The notes beneath the pieces were generated by a model. The model was given only the letters and a program-made list of their open reading frames with translations. It was not told the origin of the DNA and ran no database searches. 60,616 nucleotides of DNA from Paenibacillus glycanilyticus (lineage in GTDB: Bacteria > Bacillota > Bacilli > Paenibacillales > Paenibacillaceae), in assembly GCF_030161375.1 (NCBI RefSeq), contig NZ_BSSQ01000030.1, positions 1 through 60,616 of the forward strand, in the 5' to 3' direction. The translations under genes were made by a program, and so were the position numbers. Numbering within the stretch: position 1 is the first letter of the stretch; each line of letters starts with the position of its first letter. This document shows, piece by piece, positions 32,919 to 40,216 of this stretch.

Positions 32919-33386
32919 TTGAAAAAGGTTACAGCACTTATTCTTGGGCTTGCGTTAATGCTGGCTTTTCAGGCTGGAAGCGTTTTCGCAGACTCCAAAA
33001 TGGACGGTATTGTCAGCAATGTGATTGGCACACCGTACGTTGCAGGTGGAACATCCTCGAAAGGATTCGACTGCTCCGGATTCACTTCTTACGTATTCGA
33101 CAAAATGGGCATCGATCTTCCTCGTACTTCCACTTCGCAATCGCAAACAGGTAAGAAGATCGCAAAAAGCGATCTGATCGCCGGAGATCTCGTGTTCTTC
33201 AACACGAATGGTCGTGGCGTATCCCATGTCGGCATTTATGTAGGAGATGGCCAATTTGCTCATGCATCGTCCAGCAAGGGCGTTACAATTAGCAATCTTA
33301 GCGACTCTTATTACGTCAACCGGTATGTAACTGCACGACGTATCATGAATCCTAGCACTTTTGAAAAATATGCCGACGAACAATAG
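32919..33386 (+). CDS. Secreted NlpC/P60 cell-wall hydrolase
   Basis: The 155-residue protein has a signal peptide (residues 1-24, cleaved near VFA-DS) and a bare NlpC/P60 domain with catalytic C52 (DCSGFTSYVF), H103 (SHVGIYVGDG) and H115 (FAHASSSKG). It would cut the stem peptide of peptidoglycan, usually between D-Glu and diaminopimelate. It lacks SH3 or LysM targeting domains. The start is TTG at 32919, ten bases after AAGGAG. It is governed by the c-di-AMP riboswitch, tying wall lysis to osmotic or wall signalling. Confidence 0.92.
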   Translation: MKKVTALILGLALMLAFQAGSVFADSKMDGIVSNVIGTPYVAGGTSSKGFDCSGFTSYVFDKMGIDLPRTSTSQSQTGKKIAKSDLIAGDLVFFNTNGRGVSHVGIYVGDGQFAHASSSKGVTISNLSDSYYVNRYVTARRIMNPSTFEKYADEQ

Positions 33387-33431
33387 AATCATGCAACCCG
33401 CTTCCCCTGAGGCGGTAAGCAAGATTGCTGC

Positions 33432-33484
33432 AATAAAGCCGCAGGCTGCTTGTCCAACCGGACAAACCGCATGCGGCTTTATTG
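33432..33484. terminator. Terminator between NlpC/P60 and MFS genes
   Basis: AATAAAGCCGCA pairs with TGCGGCTTTATT, enclosing TTGTCC/GGACAA. It works for both convergent genes. Confidence 0.88.
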
Positions 33485-33503
33485 TTTGTTCTATATCTAT
33501 ATA

Positions 33504-34730
33504 TTAGGAAGCGGTTGCCGCCTCCGCCTGCTGCCGCCGTCCCAAAGCCAACATGGCTATTAGAACGATGAACATAACGACGATTAACGCTCCAAGAATC
33601 CAGACCGTACGGTCCGCCCCATAACTATCCATCATCCAGCCCGTCAATTTCGGGAAGATCGCCCCGCCTATCCCTCCGCAAGCAACAAGCAAGCTGGTCG
33701 TCCGTTCCGTCGTACCCGGAAGTAGGCCATTAGCGAACACGAGCGCAATGCCAAACACGCCGGAGAAGAACAAGCCGCTTAATGCGATTAACACCATCAT
33801 CCCGCTCAACTGCAGGACGGCCCCCATCGCGACAACAACTAGACATGCTCCCGCAATGGCAACAAGCAGGTATCGGAAGTAACCGACACGGTCCGCCAGA
33901 CGCCCCGCAAACAACCGGCCAACAATCATGGTTGCCCAGAACAAGCTGAGCGATGAAGGCGCGCTTGCCTCCGTCATGCCGGAACGCGCAATCATAATGG
34001 AAGGCAAATAATTAGAGAAGCTCATTTCCACGCCAACATAGATGAGGAAGAACAAAGCCGACAGCAGCAAGAACGGTATAGCGGATGCCTTATAACCGAA
34101 GAAACCTTTGGCCCCGGCAATAGTCGGTTTGGACTCCGCATGCTCTTTGCGCACTCTGGCATGATAACCGATCTTGTCGTCGATCGGTCCAAACGACAGG
34201 GTCATCCACAAGATGAAGGTGATGCCTGCCAGTGCCGATAAAATCGGGAACGATAGCTGCCATACATCATAGCGGATCAATATACCCGCCAGCGTTGGCA
34301 TCAGGAACGCCCCGATTCCGAAAAACGTCTCCAGCTTGGTCATGGCATTGGCTTTCCCATTCTCCTCCGCCATGTCGATAACCATGGCACCAATAACGGA
34401 CTCCGTCATGCCAAAGCCAAAGCCGGCAAACAAGGCGATAAACAACATAAGTCCCCAGGAGTGGGGAGTAAGGCTGTACGCCGCTTCGCCTAGAGTAAGC
34501 AACCCAAGCGAGACGAGCACGCCACCCCTCTTGCCTATTTTGGATGTTATGTACGGAGAGAGCAGTACGCCAACGAGAAAACCGAAGAACTGATTCATCA
34601 TCCATTGCCCGCCGTCATCGTAGGACAAGTCGTATTTGTCCAACATTTGCTCCATTACCGATCCGCCCACAACATGAGCTAATCCAATTACGAGATAAGA
34701 CAAACAGCCAAGCGCTATTAATTTCCGCAT
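33504..34730 (-). CDS. MFS transporter, possibly a sugar symporter
   Basis: The 408-residue protein has 12 hydrophobic segments and MFS features such as GKRGG after segment 2 and GRLADRVGYFRY between segments 8 and 9. The halves and the segment FGFGMTESVIGAMVID resemble fucose/glucose-H+ symporters (FucP/GlcP-like), but the substrate cannot be read from sequence. The ATG at 34730 follows GAAGGAGAAC. It is a single gene, with a divergent acetyltransferase next to it. Confidence 0.85.
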   Translation of the reverse strand: MRKLIALGCLSYLVIGLAHVVGGSVMEQMLDKYDLSYDDGGQWMMNQFFGFLVGVLLSPYITSKIGKRGGVLVSLGLLTLGEAAYSLTPHSWGLMLFIALFAGFGFGMTESVIGAMVIDMAEENGKANAMTKLETFFGIGAFLMPTLAGILIRYDVWQLSFPILSALAGITFILWMTLSFGPIDDKIGYHARVRKEHAESKPTIAGAKGFFGYKASAIPFLLLSALFFLIYVGVEMSFSNYLPSIMIARSGMTEASAPSSLSLFWATMIVGRLFAGRLADRVGYFRYLLVAIAGACLVVVAMGAVLQLSGMMVLIALSGLFFSGVFGIALVFANGLLPGTTERTTSLLVACGGIGGAIFPKLTGWMMDSYGADRTVWILGALIVVMFIVLIAMLALGRRQQAEAATAS

Positions 34731-34832
34731 CGTAAAAGTTCTCCTTCGTTGTCCTTCGCCAAATCCTCATGAAGTTGATTTCTGAAATGTTATAATGGAA
34801 GAAACCTATAGATTCATAAAAGAGGTATATCC

Positions 34833-35360
34833 ATGACTAATTTTATTGATGAGCTTCATTATAAACCAACCTTGACGGACATGACTATCCAGCCGCTGGA
34901 AATTGAACATGCGCGGCAAATTTGCGATTGGCACTACGCCGAACCTTATGACCTGTACAAATGGCCTTCCTGGGATAAGATGCAAAAGGACGAGATCGAA
35001 TTCGGCGATCCCGTCCTGCGGCGCATGCAATATGCGGCTGTCGTGAATCGCGAGCAGAAGCTGATCGGCTTCGCTCAGTTCTTCCCTATCATTGGCGTCA
35101 CGCGCCTGGGGCTTGGCCTTCATCCCGCCTTATGCGGCAGGGGCATTGGTACGGATTTTACCCTATTATTAGTTCGAGAGGCGTTCCGCAGAGCTCCCCA
35201 GAACAGCGTGGATCTGGAGGTACTTAGCTGGAACCATCGTGCTATTCGGGTTTATGAGCGCGCTGGCTTTGTGATTGACGATACTTATGTAAAAAAGACG
35301 CCGGAAGGACCCGCAGAGTTCCATTGTATGGTGTACAAGTCCAATCCTTCCTATGCCTAG
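34833..35360 (+). CDS. GNAT-family N-acetyltransferase
   Basis: The 175-residue protein has the acetyl-CoA binding motif LGLHPALCGRGIGTDFTLLLV and the late GNAT segment DLEVLSWNHRAIRVYERAGFV. Substrate unknown. The ATG at 34833 follows AGAGGTATATCC. Its stop overlaps the stop of the convergent EAL gene by two bases. Confidence 0.88.
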   Translation: MTNFIDELHYKPTLTDMTIQPLEIEHARQICDWHYAEPYDLYKWPSWDKMQKDEIEFGDPVLRRMQYAAVVNREQKLIGFAQFFPIIGVTRLGLGLHPALCGRGIGTDFTLLLVREAFRRAPQNSVDLEVLSWNHRAIRVYERAGFVIDDTYVKKTPEGPAEFHCMVYKSNPSYA

Positions 35361-36595
35361 CCACGGCAATCATCAAGTTCCGGATCCTTCATATCCACGA
35401 GCAGAATAATGCCGGGCTTCACGAGGATCGATAAGGTTCGAATCCAGGCCCGGGAATCCAGATCGGTATAAGCGCGGGACACGATGGAGCGGCGGCTGTC
35501 GCTAAGCTGCACGGCATTCGGTACAAAATACGGACGCCAGCTCCAGTTCGCTCCGCTATATTCCTCTTCCCGCCGCCAGCTTCCGTCTACTCGTCTCGAA
35601 TAGTTGGAAGAAATTTGAATGCCGTCATCGCGGCATAGGTATACGCGGGTGCAGTTGTTCTCAAGCACCGGCAGAAGACGGGCAATCCATTCCTGCTCCT
35701 CTTCCTCCAACTCCTCCAGATGACCAACCCGGTCAATCTTGCCGGTCAGCCTATCCGACAAATACCGCCAATAGTTCTCCGCGTACAGCTTCAGCTGCCG
35801 GTGGGCTTCCAGTTCTTCGTCTAATAGGGAGGAATAACGGTCCGGTACATCGAACTCCGGCCCGGCCTGGGCAAACAGATATCCTTGCACATAACGCACG
35901 CCTGCCTGAATAGCTCTCTGCAAATCCTCCCTGGTCTCCACGCCTTCGGCAAGCAAGGACGCCCCGAGCTGGTCAGCCAGCGCCGAGAAAGAACGTAGCG
36001 TGGCTAGAAATCCGTCATGGCTTGCACTCGCCTTAAGCATATGAATGTCGATCTTCAGAATGTTAGGCTGAATCTGTGCGATCCGGTCCATTCCGCTAAA
36101 TCCGCTGCCGACATCGTCAATAGCAATAAGGCAACCTTTGGAACGGTACCCGGCAATCGCTTCCAACAGCGCCTCCATCCCGCCGCCAAAGCTTTCCTCC
36201 GTAACTTCAATGACTACCGTGCTAGGATCAATCCGATACTTATCCAGCAGGGACAACGTATACTGCTCGCCAGACAACATCCCGCGGTGCATCCAGTTAG
36301 GCTTCAAATTAATAAACAGCATGGGAGGCTGCTTGGTTGCGGCGATTTTCCGGAAAGCCTGTTCCCGCAATAAGCGGTCGACGGCAATGTGATCCTGATC
36401 CGGTACTTCCGGGTCGCAAAAAAACGGTCCCAGACTACGTACCGCCTCCCCCTTGCACGCTCTCCCAAGCACCTCGTACCCCATTACTTCTCTTGTATCA
36501 AGCGCAATGATCGGCTGATAGAAAGCGGACAATTGCTCGTCATCCAGCCGCAACGTCTGCGGTATCGCCATATTGAATAAGAAGTCGTTCGTCAC
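35357..36595 (-). CDS. EAL-domain protein with YkuI-like C-terminal domain
   Basis: Residues about 20-255 form an EAL domain: YEVLGR (EVL in place of EAL), FINLKP, EVTEES, IDDVGSGFSG, LKIDIHM, AEGVET and YVQGYLFAQ. Acidic and polar residues needed for c-di-GMP binding and hydrolysis seem present. The remaining 150 residues resemble the PAS-like C-terminal domain of B. subtilis YkuI, a protein that binds c-di-GMP but shows no clear activity. GTG at 36595 is best spaced from AAAGGGAG; GTG at 36601 is possible. It may be a c-di-GMP receptor or phosphodiesterase. Confidence 0.85.
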   Translation of the reverse strand: MTNDFLFNMAIPQTLRLDDEQLSAFYQPIIALDTREVMGYEVLGRACKGEAVRSLGPFFCDPEVPDQDHIAVDRLLREQAFRKIAATKQPPMLFINLKPNWMHRGMLSGEQYTLSLLDKYRIDPSTVVIEVTEESFGGGMEALLEAIAGYRSKGCLIAIDDVGSGFSGMDRIAQIQPNILKIDIHMLKASASHDGFLATLRSFSALADQLGASLLAEGVETREDLQRAIQAGVRYVQGYLFAQAGPEFDVPDRYSSLLDEELEAHRQLKLYAENYWRYLSDRLTGKIDRVGHLEELEEEEQEWIARLLPVLENNCTRVYLCRDDGIQISSNYSRRVDGSWRREEEYSGANWSWRPYFVPNAVQLSDSRRSIVSRAYTDLDSRAWIRTLSILVKPGIILLVDMKDPELDDCRG

Positions 36596-36619
36596 GCTCA
36601 CGCTCTCCCTTTGAACCCT

Positions 36620-36943
36620 TTATGTCAAACGAATCATACGAGTTACATTATCCCCTTGCGCCACTTCAATGACATGATGCTTCGGATGGTACGTAATGGA
36701 ACCTTTGCCTACTTCAATCATCGGATGTTCGCCAAGCCCATAGAACACGTCATCGGCGAGCGCTTCCATCACTTCATGGCGATCATCTTCCCCTAATGCC
36801 ACCCATTCCTCTTCTTCCATCTCAAAAAACGTATAGCTGCCTTCCACTTCGCTTACCGCTTCCGTGAGCTCTTTCAATATATCCGCATATTCTCTTGCGT
36901 GTCTAACTCCCACCTTGAAAACCACCTTTTCCATAATTAACAT
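36620..36943 (-). CDS. Conserved-looking small acidic protein, function unknown
   Basis: A 107-residue acidic protein with mixed helix and strand (VVFKVGVRHAREYADILKELTEAV, then HHVIEVAQGDNVTRMIRL). No family recognised. ATG at 36943 has GGAG six bases away; ATG three codons later is possible. It precedes the EAL gene by 24 bases and is probably cotranscribed with it, so a link to c-di-GMP signalling is possible but unproven. Confidence 0.65.
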   Translation of the reverse strand: MLIMEKVVFKVGVRHAREYADILKELTEAVSEVEGSYTFFEMEEEEWVALGEDDRHEVMEALADDVFYGLGEHPMIEVGKGSITYHPKHHVIEVAQGDNVTRMIRLT

Positions 36944-37010
36944 CTCTATCTCCATTTTACCGCATTTTCACGAAAATTAACGCTTCTCTCTTAAATCATT
37001 TCTGAAAGTC

Positions 37011-37038
37011 TAATTTCCATACGATCACTTGTCGATAT
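37011..37038 (+). promoter_or_regulatory. Sigma-D-like promoter of motAB
   Basis: TAAT (37011-37014) and GTCGATAT (37031-37038) are 16 bases apart and match the flagellar sigma-D pattern TAAA ... GCCGATAT with one mismatch in each half. Confidence 0.55.
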
Positions 37039-37052
37039 AAACACTAGAGACT

Positions 37053-37059
37053 TGTCGAA
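37053..37059 (+). promoter_or_regulatory. Spo0A-box match at the motAB transcription start region
   Basis: TGTCGAA matches the Spo0A box TGNCGAA exactly. A second site, TGTCGAT (6 of 7), overlaps the -10 element at 37030-37036. Binding here would block the promoter. Confidence 0.45.
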
Positions 37060-37081
37060 AACGTACTGGACGGGGTGCATG

Positions 37082-37879
37082 ATGAAAAATTCTACGTTAA
37101 TCGGAATTATATTAGGACTTGTAGCGGTACTGGTCGGCATGACGCTGAAAGGCGCCTCCCTTAGCAATCTGCTGAATCCCGCCGCTTATATGATCATCGT
37201 CCTCGGGACTATTGCTGCTATTCTGATCGCCTTCCCGATGTCGGAGCTTTCCAAGGTAGGCAAACTGTTCAAGATCGCATTCAAGGAACAGCCGCTGATG
37301 CCCCGCGAGCAATTGATCGAGAACTTCATGGAATGGGCTTCGATTACGCGCCGCGAAGGTCTTCTCGCCTTGGAAGCCAAGGTTGAAGATATCGAAGACG
37401 ACTTCCTCCGCAACGGCATGCGCATGATTATCGACGGGAACGACCAGGATTTCGTGCGCGACGTATTGCTTGAAGATATCTCGGCGACGGAAGAACGCCA
37501 TAAAGCCGGCGCTCTAATCTTCACGCAAGCAGGAACATACGCTCCAACCCTAGGTGTACTTGGTGCCGTAATCGGTCTGATTGGCGCCCTTGGCCATATG
37601 GATGATATGGCGACTCTCGCCCACTCCATTGCAGGCGCCTTTATCGCTACGCTGCTTGGTATCTTCACCGGTTACGTCTTGTGGCATCCGATTGCGAATA
37701 AGTTAAAGCGTTTGTCCAAAAAAGAAGTCCAGCTTCGCCTCATGATGGTAGAAGGCCTGTTGTCCATTCAATCCGGCGTATCCACGATTGCGATCAACCA
37801 GAAGTTGTCTGTATTCCTCACCCCAACGGAACGTGCGGCAATGAGGGAGAAGGAGGCTGGCGCCGGTGAAAAAGCGTAA
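37082..37879 (+). CDS. motA: Flagellar stator protein MotA
   Basis: MotA forms the ion channel of the flagellar stator with MotB. The 265-residue protein has four membrane segments (two at 5-22 and 31-52, two at about 145-200) and the conserved GAVIGLIGALGHM and LLGIFTGYVLWHPIANKLK stretches. Charged residues in the cytoplasmic loop (RREGLLALE) contact the rotor. The ATG at 37082 (another lies at 37079) follows GGGGTG. It overlaps motB by 14 bases. Confidence 0.92.
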   Translation: MKNSTLIGIILGLVAVLVGMTLKGASLSNLLNPAAYMIIVLGTIAAILIAFPMSELSKVGKLFKIAFKEQPLMPREQLIENFMEWASITRREGLLALEAKVEDIEDDFLRNGMRMIIDGNDQDFVRDVLLEDISATEERHKAGALIFTQAGTYAPTLGVLGAVIGLIGALGHMDDMATLAHSIAGAFIATLLGIFTGYVLWHPIANKLKRLSKKEVQLRLMMVEGLLSIQSGVSTIAINQKLSVFLTPTERAAMREKEAGAGEKA

Positions 37880-38684
37880 GCACGACGACCACGAGGAACA
37901 TATCGACGAGTCATGGCTCATTCCCTATGCCGACTTGTTAACCCTGCTGCTCGCGCTGTTTATCGTATTGTATGCGGTAAGCGCCGTGGATGCCAGAAAG
38001 TTCGAGCAGATGAGCGAAGCGTTCAGCGCAGCCTTTAACACGGGGGCAGGCGTTCTGGACAACCCGTCCGTTATCAAGAACGGCACTCAATCCCAGCAGC
38101 GGATTGAGGATCAGGATAAAACAAACACCAACCAACACGAGAATACGGAATCGAATCTTCAAGAGCTTATGAAGAAAGAGCAAGAAGATTTAGAGAAGCT
38201 GAAGAAACAGCTGGATCAATACATTAAGAAAAACGGCTTGTCCGCTGAGCTCGACACGAAGCTCAATCAATCGCAGCTGATGATTACGATCAGCGACAAT
38301 GCGTTGTTTGCCTCCGGCAGCGACGCGCTCAAGTCGGAATCGAAAGAACTTGCCAACAACATCTCCAAGATGCTTGAGCCTTATACCGGGTATGAGATCG
38401 TCGTATCCGGCCATACCGATAATCAACCGATACGCACGCAATCGTTCAAATCGAACTGGGATCTCAGCTCCTCGCGGGCCATCCGGTTCATGGATGTACT
38501 GCTCCAGAATAACCATCTTCAACCGGAACGGTTCAGCGCGATCGGTTACGGCGAATACCGGCCGGTTGCTTCCAACGATACGATTGCCGGACGTGGCAAA
38601 AACCGTCGCGTTGAAGTATCCATCATCCGCAAATATGTCGATTCCAGCAATACGCAGCAAATTCCCGCAACGCCAAAACAATAA
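37866..38684 (+). CDS. motB: Flagellar stator protein MotB
   Basis: The 272-residue protein has a short basic N-terminus, one membrane segment with the ion-binding Asp (PYADLLTLLLALFIVLYAVS), a coiled-coil plug and linker (around EQEDLEKLKKQLDQYI) and an OmpA-like peptidoglycan-binding domain (VVSGHTDNQPIRT, NWDLSSSRAIRFM, GYGEYRPVASNDT). It anchors the stator to the wall. GTG start at 37866, nine bases after AAGGAGG. Confidence 0.93.
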   Translation: MKKRKHDDHEEHIDESWLIPYADLLTLLLALFIVLYAVSAVDARKFEQMSEAFSAAFNTGAGVLDNPSVIKNGTQSQQRIEDQDKTNTNQHENTESNLQELMKKEQEDLEKLKKQLDQYIKKNGLSAELDTKLNQSQLMITISDNALFASGSDALKSESKELANNISKMLEPYTGYEIVVSGHTDNQPIRTQSFKSNWDLSSSRAIRFMDVLLQNNHLQPERFSAIGYGEYRPVASNDTIAGRGKNRRVEVSIIRKYVDSSNTQQIPATPKQ

Positions 38685-38696
38685 GCATTACCGTAT

Positions 38697-38734
38697 AAAA
38701 AAATCCCCTGATCCATTGGATCAGGGGATTTTCT
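38697..38734. terminator. Bidirectional terminator between motB and rluF
   Basis: AAAATCCCCTGATCC and GGATCAGGGGATTTT form a perfect 15-pair stem with a 5-base loop. Confidence 0.92.
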
Positions 38735-38746
38735 ATAGTCCCGGTG

Positions 38747-39451
38747 CTAGGAGGAAGGACGGTAATCGAGGGAATCGAACAATTCCGCTTTCTCGGCTTC
38801 CGTCAAATCCCGCCATTTGCCCGTCGGCAATTGTCCGAGATGAATATTCATGACGCGGATGCGTTGCAGCTTCCGTACATGGTAACCAAACGCTTCGCAC
38901 ATCCGGCGGATTTGGCGGTTCTTACCTTCGGTCAGAATAATCCGGAATACCCGCTCCGCCACCCGAGTCACTTGGCATGGCAACGTCATGCTGCCAAGTA
39001 TACGGACGCCGGACGACATGCCGTTCACGAACTCGGCTGTAATCGGCCGGTCAACGGTGACGATATATTCTTTCTCGTGCTTACCTTCTGACCGGAGAAT
39101 CGGATTAACGACATCTCCGTCATTCGTTAGCAGAATCAATCCTTCCGAGTCCTTGTCCAACCGGCCAATCGGGAAGATTCGTTCCTTGTGACCGACAAAA
39201 TCAACAATATTGCCGCGAATATGTAGCTCGGTCGTGCTTGTAATGCCCACTGGCTTATTGAGCGCAATATACACATGGCTTTTTTGCTCGCCGATGCGTT
39301 TGCCGTCAATCCTTACGTCATCGCCAAGTTCGGCTTGACTGCCAAGCTCGGCTTTTTCCCCATTAATCGTGACACGCCCGCCGTCGACCAGCTTATCCGC
39401 CTCGCGCCGCGAGCAGTATCCCGTCTCGCTTATAAATTTATTAATACGCAC
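38747..39451 (-). CDS. rluF: Pseudouridine synthase (RluF/RsuA family)
   Basis: A 234-residue rRNA pseudouridine synthase with an N-terminal S4 RNA-binding domain (MRINKFISETGYCSRREADKLV) and the catalytic motif GRLDKDSEGLILLTNDG, where the Asp is the nucleophile. The ending (KNRQIRRMCEAFGYHVRKLQRIRVMNI) is that of RluB/RluF. The rRNA position cannot be stated from sequence. GTG start at 39451 with GGGGTGA upstream; that ribosome binding site overlaps the stop of the preceding gene. Confidence 0.88.
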   Translation of the reverse strand: MRINKFISETGYCSRREADKLVDGGRVTINGEKAELGSQAELGDDVRIDGKRIGEQKSHVYIALNKPVGITSTTELHIRGNIVDFVGHKERIFPIGRLDKDSEGLILLTNDGDVVNPILRSEGKHEKEYIVTVDRPITAEFVNGMSSGVRILGSMTLPCQVTRVAERVFRIILTEGKNRQIRRMCEAFGYHVRKLQRIRVMNIHLGQLPTGKWRDLTEAEKAELFDSLDYRPSS

Positions 39452-39457
39452 AAAAAT

Positions 39458-40198
39458 TCACCCCGTAGTCTGTGCTGCCATCTCTGCTATTCGATCGGAG
39501 GAATAAGTATGGACAGCTGTCTGTCCTCCCGTTGTTCTCTCCATGGCTTGCTCCATAATAGCTTGCTTCGCCGCAATTCGCATCGCCTTCGCGACCGCTT
39601 CTCCCGCAATCGGGCGGTATTGCCGAAGCGATCCGACCATCCCCCATTGCACAGCCTTCGATACCGCTGCCCCAATCGTCTCTCCAAGGCGGAAAGACTG
39701 GCGTGAGCCCAGTAATAAGGAAGGCCGGAAGATCCGGACCGATTCCAGCGTAATGCCCGCAAGCTGCTCTTCCAGCTCGCCTTTTACCCGGTTATAGAAA
39801 AAAGTCGACGCGGAGGAAGCCCCCATTGCGGTGATGACCAGATAATGACGCGCTCCCGTATGCGCCGCCCATTCCGCCAAACCTAGCGGATATTCGTAAT
39901 CCACCTTGCGGAACGCTTCCTGGGAACCTGCCGTCTTAATCGTTGTCCCTAGCGTGCAAAACACCACGTCAACCGCCACATCGTCCAGCGCTTCCCACAT
40001 CCGGTCGAAATCCGCGATAATGACGTGCAGCTTCGATCTCGCTTCGGATTCTATGTCAACGGGACCAAGCGGACGCCTAGCCAATACCGTAATGGAATGG
40101 CATGCCGGATCCTTCAGCAGCTGGACAAGCAGCGCTGATCCGACAAGTCCGGTAGCTCCCGCAATTAAACAGCTGTATGTACCTGTAACGTTGTCCAT
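39458..40198 (-). CDS. NAD(P)-binding oxidoreductase, TIP30/HTATIP2-like
   Basis: An atypical short-chain dehydrogenase of 246 residues: glycine motif AGATGLVGSALL, the segment VFCTLGTTIKTAGS, then YNRVKGELE as the YxxxK pair. Substrate unknown. The ATG at 40198 follows AAAGGGGG. It sits 18 bases after the histidine kinase ends and 6 bases before rluF, so the three genes likely form one operon. Confidence 0.85.
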   Translation of the reverse strand: MDNVTGTYSCLIAGATGLVGSALLVQLLKDPACHSITVLARRPLGPVDIESEARSKLHVIIADFDRMWEALDDVAVDVVFCTLGTTIKTAGSQEAFRKVDYEYPLGLAEWAAHTGARHYLVITAMGASSASTFFYNRVKGELEEQLAGITLESVRIFRPSLLLGSRQSFRLGETIGAAVSKAVQWGMVGSLRQYRPIAGEAVAKAMRIAAKQAIMEQAMERTTGGQTAVHTYSSDRIAEMAAQTTG

Positions 40199-40216
40199 TG
40201 GCGGTAGATCCCCCTT

